In this document: positions 7,136 through 14,147 of the stretch, in pieces
Layout: each line of letters opens with the position of its first letter
Numbering within the stretch: the stretch's first letter is position 1
DNA from: Fidelibacterota bacterium
GTDB lineage: Bacteria; Fidelibacterota; Marinisomatia; Marinisomatales; UBA8229
Reading direction: 5' to 3'
DNA: 14,147 bases
Assembly (NCBI GenBank): GCA_003535775.1
Contig: DPYO01000146.1
Coordinates: 1,897-16,043 of the forward strand
The notes under the pieces: model-generated
What the model saw: the letters and a program-made list of their open reading frames with translations, nothing else
Told to the model about the DNA's origin: nothing
Databases searched by the model: none
Program-made: the position numbers and the translations under genes

Positions 7136-8518
7136 ATGAAGAGCAAAAAAATAACATACTTATTTTTTGTGTTGGGGATTATTTCTTCCGCCCCTTCCCA
7201 AAGTGCTTATGATGCCATTCATCTAATGGACCGGGAAATAGGTTTTGGGACTCGTCCTCTATCTATGGGAGGTGCATTTACAGGTTTAGCGGATGATTAC
7301 ACCGCCATCTATTGGAATCCGGCAGGGCTTGGTTCTATTTCAACACCAGAAATTTATACGGAATTATCCCACTTGAATTTTAATAATCAAGCTACTTTCT
7401 TGGGAAATATAAATTCAGATAATCAATCGTTTACCCGGTTTCGATCATTTGGTTTGGCAATGCCGGTCTCAACCACTCGGGGCAGTCTTGTATGGGCTAT
7501 TGGATATAATCGTATTCTTGATTTTGATTATAATCTCATGTTCAATGGATCCAGCGGGATCTCTAATGATATTGGTTTTTACCTAAATGAAGACACAACA
7601 TTCTATTTATTTGATGGCGTACAGAACGGTGAAGTTTATCGCCATGAACAGGTACAGAGTGAAGGAGGCCTCAGGCAAATCAGTTTTGGCGGTGCACTGG
7701 CTCTCTCTCAGAAATTTACCATTGGAGTAATGTTAGGACTTTTGGGAGGAACTGAAGAATATAGGCTTCATTTTTCCCAGATGGATTCAGATAATAATTA
7801 TCTGGACTACCCCGCTGATTTTGATGAATATCAGGTGATTCAAATTCTTCGATCGGATATCCGAGCTTTCAGTTTGAAACTTGGTGGAATGTTACATCTG
7901 GTACGTGGTCTGAAAATGGGTGGAGTTATCACCTTTCCTTCTGTTTACCAGATTGATGAGATTCATTCTATGAGTGATAAGCTAATTTTTGATGATGGTT
8001 TTACTGATCAAACAGAAGAGACTGGCGAATGGTTCTATAAGGTTAAATCACCTTTTGTATTTGATTATGGTTTATCGTACAGCAATACATTTATTACCTT
8101 AGCTGCTTCAGGGAGGTACCGTGATTGGTCGCAGACGAGGTTTGAGGTAGGTAGAAATAATTACGATGATGAGGACTACAGGGGATTTTTGGAAGAAAAT
8201 ACACAAATCAGAAGTGTCTACCATCCTACTCTGGAATATCATTTGGGGGGTGAAGTGAACCTTGGTATTTTTAATACCCAACTCCGCGCAGGATATGCTT
8301 TGTTTCCTTCTCCTAAAAAAGTTGTTATTGATCGAAATCAGGATAAGGAAACTATATCTGGAGGACTCAGTATCGGGTTAGATGAGAATGTAAACCTGGA
8401 TGTCACCTTTCTAAGAAACAGGTGGTCGCGATATTCTGCTGATATATACACGCCAGGGGGAGTGAGTGAAAATATTTATACCAATCACCTTTTGATTGGT
8501 TTTTCTTACTCTTTCTGA
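7136..8518 (+). CDS. PorV/PorQ/FadL-like outer-membrane beta-barrel protein
   Basis: This encodes 460 residues from the ATG at 7136. A longer in-frame start at 6986 would overlap the lipoprotein gene and bury the signal peptide, so I reject it. Residues 1-23 are a signal peptide (MKSKK, hydrophobic core, then APSQS before AYDA). The N-terminal stretch RPLSMGGAFTGLADDYTAIY with WNPAGL is the hallmark of the PorV/PorQ/UPF0164 and FadL-like barrel families of the FCB group. The rest alternates in short amphipathic strands and ends in FSYSF with a terminal Phe, as outer-membrane barrels do. PorV-type proteins serve type IX secretion; FadL-type ones move hydrophobic molecules, and the sequence alone does not separate them. 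It lies 25 bases after the lipoprotein gene and probably shares its sigma-54 transcript. No clear ribosome-binding site is visible. The protein may carry or anchor the lipoprotein, which is inference. Confidence 0.85.
   Translation: MKSKKITYLFFVLGIISSAPSQSAYDAIHLMDREIGFGTRPLSMGGAFTGLADDYTAIYWNPAGLGSISTPEIYTELSHLNFNNQATFLGNINSDNQSFTRFRSFGLAMPVSTTRGSLVWAIGYNRILDFDYNLMFNGSSGISNDIGFYLNEDTTFYLFDGVQNGEVYRHEQVQSEGGLRQISFGGALALSQKFTIGVMLGLLGGTEEYRLHFSQMDSDNNYLDYPADFDEYQVIQILRSDIRAFSLKLGGMLHLVRGLKMGGVITFPSVYQIDEIHSMSDKLIFDDGFTDQTEETGEWFYKVKSPFVFDYGLSYSNTFITLAASGRYRDWSQTRFEVGRNNYDDEDYRGFLEENTQIRSVYHPTLEYHLGGEVNLGIFNTQLRAGYALFPSPKKVVIDRNQDKETISGGLSIGLDENVNLDVTFLRNRWSRYSADIYTPGGVSENIYTNHLLIGFSYSF
8480..8508 (+). 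terminator. Terminator-like hairpin inside the 3' end of the barrel gene
   Basis: ACCAATCA (8480-8487) and TGATTGGT (8493-8500) form a perfect 8-base stem around a 5-base loop. TTTTCTT follows. This looks like an intrinsic terminator, but it lies before the stop codon (8516-8518), so ending there would remove the last codons. A ribosome translating the gene would melt the hairpin. It may act only when translation stalls, or be a by-product of the coding sequence. Confidence 0.35.
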
Positions 8519-8567
8519 TTTTTTTGGATTATCCTTCTTGGGTAATTCGCACGTGGTTAGCATTCCT

Positions 8568-8617
8568 ATTTAACCTCACTAGGCAAATAATTCTGAGGAT
8601 GGGTTAAATTTGTCCTC
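8568..8617 (+). other. Possible alternative RNA hairpins in the leader of the M50 protease gene
   Basis: The 153-base gap 8519-8671 holds no gene. In it, ATTTAACC (8568-8575) is the exact complement of GGTTAAAT (8602-8609), and CCTCA (8574-8578) can pair with TGAGG (8594-8598). The same GAGGA (8595-8599) can instead pair with TCCTC (8613-8617), so two structures exclude each other, as in an attenuator or a terminator/antiterminator. No T tract follows either stem and I recognise no riboswitch. Chance pairing is possible. I see no convincing promoter in this gap. Confidence 0.25.
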
Positions 8618-8671
8618 CTGATTGTTGAAACCTTTGGAAGAGAGTGTTGTTCAAGAGTAGATTATCTTGGT

Positions 8672-9733
8672 ATGACAGAAACTGAATTTACAAACCTGTT
8701 ATCAAAGATTGATTCCCTTTTTATTCCCAAAAGCAGGGGGTCCTCAGGAGGAAGATGGATTGCAGAAGGATCCATAATTGGAGGGGCTTCAATCGAGGAT
8801 ATGGAGCAAGCTTTGAAATCGGAATCTATTTCTGTCGATGTTCGAAATAACGGGGAAAGTGTGTATATCCGAGTGGAAGAAAAAGACAGGATATTATTAA
8901 AAATTCCTAGGATACCCCGAATCCACATTATATTATTCTTTTTAACCATTCTTACTACTCTCATGGCAGGTGCCTTAATGGAAGGAATTAACTTTTTTGC
9001 CAATCCTCTAGGTTTGGTAAAAGGAATACCCTTCTCATTTACTCTTATGCTGATCTTGTTTACTCACGAATTCGGTCATTACTATTATGCACAAAAACAT
9101 GGGGTAGATGCGACCCTTCCATATTTTATTCCCGCACCGACATTTATCGGAACATTTGGTGCTTTTATAAAGATAAAATCCCCAATTCATAAGAAAAGTG
9201 CTTTGCTGCAAATTGGTGCATCAGGGCCGATAGCCGGATTTCTCATCGCCGTACCTGCATTAATTATTGGATTAATTTTATCAAATGTTGTGGAAGTATC
9301 TGGGGAATCAATTGGAATTATTCTTGGAGACTCTGTTTTAATGAAGTTTCTTACGGCAATAATTCATCCTGGTTTAACCGAATCTCAGGATATCCTGCTT
9401 CACCCTGTAGCTTTTGCTGGATGGATCGGTTTGTTGGTCACTATGCTGAATTTACTGCCAATTGGTCAATTGGACGGGGGACATGTTGCCTATGCTCTCC
9501 TTGGGCAGAAACATGATATTGTGGCGAAATGTACTTTTCTTGCTCTGATCCCGTTAAGCTTTATTTCATTAAATTGGCTGATATGGGGAATATTAATTTT
9601 AGTTCTCATGCGTTCGACGAAACACCCTCCAATTTACAATATGGATGAACCATTATCAGATAAGGATAAATTGATTGGGTATGTGTGTCTTTCTATTTTT
9701 ATTCTGTGCTTTATTCCTGCACCTTTCCAGTAA
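8672..9733 (+). CDS. Site-2-type intramembrane metalloprotease (peptidase M50 family)
   Basis: This encodes 353 residues. A soluble N-terminal region (1-82) precedes a hydrophobic body with about seven membrane segments. Zinc-binding HEFGH lies at 132-136 within a helix (catalytic Glu133, ligands His132 and His136). The third ligand is Asp268 in NLLPIGQLDGGH (260-271), the family's second signature. FIPAPTFIGTFGAFIKIKSP and ASGPIAGF match the EGY-like/archaeal-type branch of M50, which lacks the PDZ domain of RseP. The protein is complete and should be active in the inner membrane. Such proteases cleave membrane-bound substrates such as anti-sigma factors; the substrate here is unknown. It has no visible strong Shine-Dalgarno. 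It ends 18 bases before the PorZ-like gene in the same frame, so the two are probably co-transcribed. Whether it releases or turns over one of the neighbouring membrane proteins is open. Confidence 0.92.
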   Translation: MTETEFTNLLSKIDSLFIPKSRGSSGGRWIAEGSIIGGASIEDMEQALKSESISVDVRNNGESVYIRVEEKDRILLKIPRIPRIHIILFFLTILTTLMAGALMEGINFFANPLGLVKGIPFSFTLMLILFTHEFGHYYYAQKHGVDATLPYFIPAPTFIGTFGAFIKIKSPIHKKSALLQIGASGPIAGFLIAVPALIIGLILSNVVEVSGESIGIILGDSVLMKFLTAIIHPGLTESQDILLHPVAFAGWIGLLVTMLNLLPIGQLDGGHVAYALLGQKHDIVAKCTFLALIPLSFISLNWLIWGILILVLMRSTKHPPIYNMDEPLSDKDKLIGYVCLSIFILCFIPAPFQ

Positions 9734-9751
9734 AAAAAATCTGGATTTGAG

Positions 9752-12154
9752 TTGGAGAAGTTGATACAAAGTATCTTTGTTTTCCTGACAGCATCTATTC
9801 TGGTTTCTCAATCCCGGATAGGGGATTGGGAGTCATATACCTCTCCACTCATCATTCACGACTTGATTGAGCTTAACAGTAAAGTCCTCTGTGCCACGGA
9901 AGGAGGATTATTAATTTATGATGTAGCGAGCGAAGAATTTTCTACCTTGACAAATATTGATGGACTGATCGGAACAAACCTGAATGTAATTGAAAAAGAT
10001 TTATTTGGAAATATTTGGCTGGGTGGTGCTTTACCAAACGGTTTCATCCAAGTTTATGATCCTTCAGAAAGCAGTTCTATTGCAGAATTTGATTATGATC
10101 TTACGGAGATCATTGATATAGCTGTTGGGGATACAATAGCTTTTGGCGTGTACAAACTCAACCTAGATTTCGGAATACAGAAATTTCTCCATGACGGAAA
10201 TCGATGGAGCCATAATGACTTGATGTTTGCAAGTTGGCTATATTCTGCAGAAACGATAGAAGGAATAGAAATATGGAATGATTTTGTATTTATTGGGACG
10301 GAAAACGGACTTTATTCAGGGAGCATCCATGAGGATCCAGGTTTATGGAATTTAGTTCTTCCAGGGTTAAACGGTTATGTTACATCCTTGCATGTGATGG
10401 ATGATAAGCTGATTGTTGTGTGTGATCGTATTGTGTATGAATTGAGCCTGCCAGATTTGGGAATAAAAGTATTGGCAGATTATATGAATTGGCCTCTAAT
10501 GGATCTGGTGATCACGTTTGATGGCAATCTATTTGGTGTTTTATCCAATGCCTTCATAAAGCTTGGTCAGGATGGATATGACTGGATATTTTATTTTCCC
10601 AGCTACTCAGTGAATGTGATCTTGGGATTGGATAACAATCAGGTTGTTGCAGGAACTAATACAGGTTTGGCGTTTGTGGATAAAAATTATATGAAGTTTG
10701 ATTACAAGATCCCTAATGCACCACTTACAAACCAGTTCACTGCAGTGACTGTGCTAGATGATGGACGTATTGTAGCAGGATCTAAATACGGATTGGCAAT
10801 CAAGGAAGAATGGGGATGGCGGAATATAGTAGAAACTACTTTAAATGATGTGATTGTTCATGACTCATTTGATAAGAATTTTTTTGCAGCAGATACAATT
10901 CCAGTAGATTTTGGTGGATACATAGCTGACCTAGAACAGGGACCCGATGGTCTGGTATATTGTGCAATTCGCGGAACTTATCCTGAACCTATAAGACATG
11001 GTGGAGGTATCATAATAATTGATGTAGATAATCCACCAGATTTTTCAATAATTGATACAACCTATTTAAGTTATTTCACTAAGAATAGTAATCCCGATCC
11101 TTATATGGTTGTGAAGGATTTTGAGTTTGATTCGAAGGGCAATCTATGGGTTGCAGATGCGTATGCAACAAATAAATTTGAGTCTATTCAGGTCCTAAAT
11201 ACTGCTGGAGCTTGGGGTTCCTTTATTGCCGAGGAGGAAGGAGTACTTAGCCTTACAACAAATACAATTGCCCATGATTTTTATAATAGGGTCTGGATCG
11301 GTTCGTTTGAAGGGGAAGAGAATGTGGTGGGAGGTGTCAGTTATCCAAATGGCGGATTAATAATGTTGAGGTACGAAGGAGAACCGATCAATCCTAGTGA
11401 TTTTCAGATGAAAGAAATAGATGTGAGCCCCAACAATTCAAATAATACAGTTTGGTCTTTGGCTATGACTCCCGAGAATCGGCTATATGCTCTAACTCCC
11501 ATAGGGTTGACTTATTTTGACCTCAGTTACTCTAATGAGAATCCAATTTTACGACAGGGACCCCGCGCAACAAACGGAGAATTATACTATTATTTCCCGA
11601 ATATTTCTTTTGGTGGACCTAATCCAAATGCAAAGTTAAAAGCAGATAACAGGGGAAATATATGGGCAACCTCAACAACTGATGGAATTCATGTTTTATT
11701 GAACAATGCGACCTATTGGCCAGATATTGATGGATTCAGGAAATCAAACAGTCGGTTGCTCTCTGATGGAGTAACTGATATTGAATTCGATAGTGAAAGA
11801 GGAATTGCCTGGATTACTACTAACAGGGGAATCAGTGCGGTTAGAATTCCTTTTACTCAAGAAAGAGAACATTATAAAAACCTGAGAATATTTCCCAGTC
11901 CATTTCATGTCCCATCAGAAACACCATTGATTGTGGACGGGTTGAAGGATGCCTCCTCTCTAAAAGTAATGACTATTACAGGGAGAGTTCTCCGTGATAT
12001 AAAGAACATTGATTTAGGGACCCATGGAGATCAGATTGCCTGGGATGGAAGAGATAAACAGGGCAGGTGGGTGGGAAGTGGAGTCTACTTGTTATCTGTT
12101 TATGACGAAACCGGGGAAAGTACTTTTGGAAAAGTCACAGTTATCCGTCATTAG
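9752..12154 (+). CDS. PorZ-like exported propeller protein with FlgD-type C-terminal domain
   Basis: This encodes 800 residues. The frame is closed upstream by the M50 stop at 9731-9733 and has no ATG before the signal peptide. TTG at 9752 (GGA six bases before) or TTG at 9761 (GGAG three bases before) must be the start, and I take 9752. Residues 1-20 are a signal peptide. The start of the mature part (IGDWESYTSPLIIHDLIE, then VLCATEGGLLIYD) resembles the N-terminus of PorZ from type IX secretion. Many short blades follow of the regulator-propeller type, for example NIWLGG, VFIGTENGLY, VVAGTNTGLAFVD, VWIGSFEGE and NIWATSTTDGIHVL. Residues about 708-800 form a FlgD-like Ig domain (IFPSPF, MTITGRVLR, IAWDGRDKQGRWVGSGVYL), often used as a sorting signal or surface anchor. 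The role is probably at the cell surface or in protein secretion. Its last 14 bases overlap the converging deaminase gene. Confidence 0.85.
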   Translation: MEKLIQSIFVFLTASILVSQSRIGDWESYTSPLIIHDLIELNSKVLCATEGGLLIYDVASEEFSTLTNIDGLIGTNLNVIEKDLFGNIWLGGALPNGFIQVYDPSESSSIAEFDYDLTEIIDIAVGDTIAFGVYKLNLDFGIQKFLHDGNRWSHNDLMFASWLYSAETIEGIEIWNDFVFIGTENGLYSGSIHEDPGLWNLVLPGLNGYVTSLHVMDDKLIVVCDRIVYELSLPDLGIKVLADYMNWPLMDLVITFDGNLFGVLSNAFIKLGQDGYDWIFYFPSYSVNVILGLDNNQVVAGTNTGLAFVDKNYMKFDYKIPNAPLTNQFTAVTVLDDGRIVAGSKYGLAIKEEWGWRNIVETTLNDVIVHDSFDKNFFAADTIPVDFGGYIADLEQGPDGLVYCAIRGTYPEPIRHGGGIIIIDVDNPPDFSIIDTTYLSYFTKNSNPDPYMVVKDFEFDSKGNLWVADAYATNKFESIQVLNTAGAWGSFIAEEEGVLSLTTNTIAHDFYNRVWIGSFEGEENVVGGVSYPNGGLIMLRYEGEPINPSDFQMKEIDVSPNNSNNTVWSLAMTPENRLYALTPIGLTYFDLSYSNENPILRQGPRATNGELYYYFPNISFGGPNPNAKLKADNRGNIWATSTTDGIHVLLNNATYWPDIDGFRKSNSRLLSDGVTDIEFDSERGIAWITTNRGISAVRIPFTQEREHYKNLRIFPSPFHVPSETPLIVDGLKDASSLKVMTITGRVLRDIKNIDLGTHGDQIAWDGRDKQGRWVGSGVYLLSVYDETGESTFGKVTVIRH

Positions 12155-13211
12155 TTTGTTCGACGTATTCCGGCATTAAACCAAATTCGCTTTCCAATTC
12201 TTCAGCGATAGATCGTACCAGAATTTTCCGTTTTTGATGCGGAAGAAACACACTTTTTGCGGATGTGATGGTGATGTGCCGGAAGTCGTTCAATCCAAAT
12301 CCAAAAAGTTCATGCGCTAACATAAATTCTTTGGTTAATGTCGTATTGGAAATAAGTCTGTTATCTGTACAAAGCGCAATCCGGATACCGAAATTATAAT
12401 AGAACTTTATCGGATGGTATTTAAGAGAACGAATACTACGTGTCTGCCAATTTGATGTTAGGCTGATTTCCAGTGGAATCCGATGATCATTTACGTAGTT
12501 CAAAAGATCGGTGTCTTCCTTTAGACGGGTTCCGTGACCAATTCGGTGGGCACCGCAATGATGTATTGCCTGATGAATAGATGCCGGGCCAAACGCTTCT
12601 CCCGCATGGATTGTCGTGTTGATATTATGATTCAGGATTAAGTAAAATGCTTCCAGGTGGTGCTTGGCAGGATAGTTTTCTTCCGCTCCGGCAAGATCAA
12701 ATCCCACAACACCTTTATGTTTATATTGTACAGTGAGATCTGCCAACTTGAGAGAAATTTCCGGTGAAATATTTCTGATTCCGCAGACAATTATTCCGGA
12801 TTGAACTCCAAACTCTTTTTCACCGTTTTTTAGTCCTTTGAGAACAGCTTCGATAGACTCACCTGGGCTCATTCCGGATTTTGTGTGTAAAATGGGAGAA
12901 TAGCGTACTTCAATGTAACGTATGTTCTCCTTTGCCACATCTTCAATTAGCTCAAACGCAACGCGCACCAGACTCTCCGGTGTCTGGAGTACACTAAGGG
13001 TAATTTCAAACTTGGCAAGGTAACCTTCCAGAGACCCGCGGTTTTTTCCAAAACAAAGAAGTTTTTTAAGTTCCTCAGCATTTTTTGTGGGTAACCCAAT
13101 ATTATTTTTCTTTGCTAAATCAAGAATTGTTGCAATGCGAAGACTACCATCTAAGTGACAGTGCAACTCTACCTTAGGAAGTTTCTTTAGAAGTGTAGTA
13201 GAAATTTTCAT
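12141..13211 (-). CDS. add: Adenosine deaminase (amidohydrolase family)
   Basis: This encodes 356 residues, a normal length for the family. It should hydrolyse adenosine and deoxyadenosine to inosine and ammonia in purine salvage in the cytoplasm. The zinc and catalytic residues are all present: His17 and His19 in ELHCHLDGS, His202 in TIHAGE with catalytic Glu205, His226 in HRIGHG, and zinc ligand Asp283 in CTDNRLISNT. The residue after the zinc Asp is Asn284 where the mouse enzyme has a second Asp (TDD); the TDNR form is known from a bacterial branch of the family. SLTSNWQT replaces the usual PTSNxQT. Adenine deaminase or another purine-like substrate is the main alternative. The start lies 3 bases after the OPT transporter stop, so both probably share a transcript. 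The end overlaps the propeller gene by 14 bases, leaving no room for a separate terminator. Confidence 0.9.
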   Translation of the reverse strand: MKISTTLLKKLPKVELHCHLDGSLRIATILDLAKKNNIGLPTKNAEELKKLLCFGKNRGSLEGYLAKFEITLSVLQTPESLVRVAFELIEDVAKENIRYIEVRYSPILHTKSGMSPGESIEAVLKGLKNGEKEFGVQSGIIVCGIRNISPEISLKLADLTVQYKHKGVVGFDLAGAEENYPAKHHLEAFYLILNHNINTTIHAGEAFGPASIHQAIHHCGAHRIGHGTRLKEDTDLLNYVNDHRIPLEISLTSNWQTRSIRSLKYHPIKFYYNFGIRIALCTDNRLISNTTLTKEFMLAHELFGFGLNDFRHITITSAKSVFLPHQKRKILVRSIAEELESEFGLMPEYVEQTNDG

Positions 13212-13214
13212 AGA

Positions 13215-14147
13215 TTATTTTTTTGTGACGATTTTGTAAAGCCAGACAATAACCCCGATAAAAGCAATTGGTCCTACCAGTGATAATCCACCAATGGAGG
13301 GCCACCAGTCTTTATTCCCTGTGATAAAAATAGGTAGTGCAACCAGAATTCCCATGAGCGCCTCACCGGTTATGAGTCCAGATGCCAGCAATAACCCTTT
13401 CTTTTCTTTTGATCCACCTGCTCCAGATTTTTTTCCAAAATGATTGATCATCCCACCAATAAAGATAGGCACTGTAAGTTCGATGGGAAGATATATTCCT
13501 ACTGCTACAGCCAGGACCGGTATGCGGAAATCCGATCCGATTTTTTCCTGGCGGATATCCATCAAAATGAGAATAACGGCGATGACAGCACCAATAGATA
13601 CAAAACCCCAAGGCAAATTTCCACTGAATACACCATCAGCAACGGATTTCATTAATGTTGCTTGGGGAGCAGACAGGGTGGATGAACCAATTGTGTAGGC
13701 CGTATGAAGAATATCAAGCACCAAACCCAAAACAACCGCAGCGCTTAGAGTACCAACGACCTGCATGACTTGCTGTTTCCAGGGAGTTGCTCCTAAAATG
13801 TAACCGGTTTTTAAATCCTGGAGATTATCACCACCAATGGCAGCTGCACAGCACACCACAGCACCAACCATAATAGCGCCTGCAGCACCTACTTCAGATC
13901 CTGTTCCTAACAGTGCTAATAAGAGTAGCGATGAAAATAAGATTGTAGCAATTGTAACACCAGAAATGGGATTATTAGATGATCCAACCACACCGGCCAT
14001 ATACGCAGCAACTGCGGAAAAGAGAAATCCGAATATCATCATGACTATAGCGAGGATGGCTGCAATTCCAACTGATTTAATGATTCCCAGGTATAAAAAA
14101 AATACAGGAATGAGTAAACCCAGCAATGCCATGCCCACATAATTAAT
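13215..14147 (-). CDS. OPT-family oligopeptide transporter, C-terminal part; 5' end outside window
   Basis: The frame is open to the window edge, where it begins INYVGMALLG, so only the last 310 residues are seen of a protein usually of 600 or more. It is almost wholly hydrophobic with about seven to nine membrane helices. The motif SSNNPISG and the stretch GGDNLQDLKTGYILGATPWK are signatures of the OPT superfamily, which imports peptides or metal chelates driven by protons. A cytoplasmic Gly/Lys-rich loop (GKKSGAGGSKEKKG) lies in the C-terminal third and the protein ends in IVTKK. The bacterial members often work as peptide importers, which would suit an organism that also encodes oligopeptidase B. 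The substrate cannot be told from this part. It precedes adenosine deaminase by 3 bases on the same strand. The internal GTG (14138) and ATG codons near the edge are not the true start. Confidence 0.92.
   Translation of the reverse strand: MNYVGMALLGLLIPVFFLYLGIIKSVGIAAILAIVMMIFGFLFSAVAAYMAGVVGSSNNPISGVTIATILFSSLLLLALLGTGSEVGAAGAIMVGAVVCCAAAIGGDNLQDLKTGYILGATPWKQQVMQVVGTLSAAVVLGLVLDILHTAYTIGSSTLSAPQATLMKSVADGVFSGNLPWGFVSIGAVIAVILILMDIRQEKIGSDFRIPVLAVAVGIYLPIELTVPIFIGGMINHFGKKSGAGGSKEKKGLLLASGLITGEALMGILVALPIFITGNKDWWPSIGGLSLVGPIAFIGVIVWLYKIVTKK

Noticed and set aside
13440..14142. Several plus-strand open frames at the right end
   Set aside because: They are antisense to the OPT transporter, whose frame is uninterrupted and carries the family signatures.
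1..14147. CRISPR, toxin-antitoxin, phage or defence genes
   Set aside because: No repeat-spacer pattern, small paired genes, integrase, nuclease or phage structural motif was seen on either strand.

Overview
The window reads as AT-rich chromosomal DNA of a diderm (Gram-negative) bacterium of the FCB superphylum. The reasons are a PorV/PorQ/FadL-like outer-membrane protein, a PorZ-like propeller protein ending in a FlgD-type/type IX secretion-like C-terminal domain, an FG-GAP/ASPIC_UnbV propeller, and mostly weak Shine-Dalgarno sequences. Marinimicrobia, Calditrichota or Ignavibacteriota are plausible, but the phylum is an inference. I saw no rRNA, tRNA, CRISPR array, insertion sequence or integrase.

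Layout. (a) 1-1175 (+): the 3' end of an oligopeptidase B gene, then a one-base-overlapping small exported protein of unknown function, then a possible terminator. (b) 1360-5926 (+): a two-gene signalling operon. The first gene is a 1046-residue sensor kinase with a seven-repeat calcium-type FG-GAP propeller and an ASPIC/UnbV domain outside the membrane, then three membrane helices, GAF, HisKA and HATPase. The second overlaps it by 8 bases and encodes an NtrC-family (REC-AAA+-Fis) activator. (c) 5922-8518 (+): two copies of the palindrome TGTAA-N7-TTACA, a near-consensus sigma-54 -24/-12 promoter 3' of them, then a Tyr/Trp/His-rich, Lys/Arg-tailed lipoprotein gene and an outer-membrane beta-barrel gene. 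(d) 8672-12154 (+): an M50 site-2-type membrane protease and an 800-residue PorZ-like propeller protein. (e) 14147-12141 (-): an OPT-family transporter (5' end outside the window) followed 3 bases later by adenosine deaminase. The deaminase gene converges on the propeller gene with a 14-base overlap.

How the parts may work together. Regions b and c look like a complete surface-sensing circuit. The propeller kinase would sense something in the periplasm and phosphorylate the activator. The activator would bind the palindromes at about -156 and -132 and switch on the sigma-54 promoter for the lipoprotein and barrel genes. The same palindrome occurs just before the kinase gene, which suggests autoregulation. 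The domains, the promoter and the repeats are visible in the sequence. The wiring between them is inferred.
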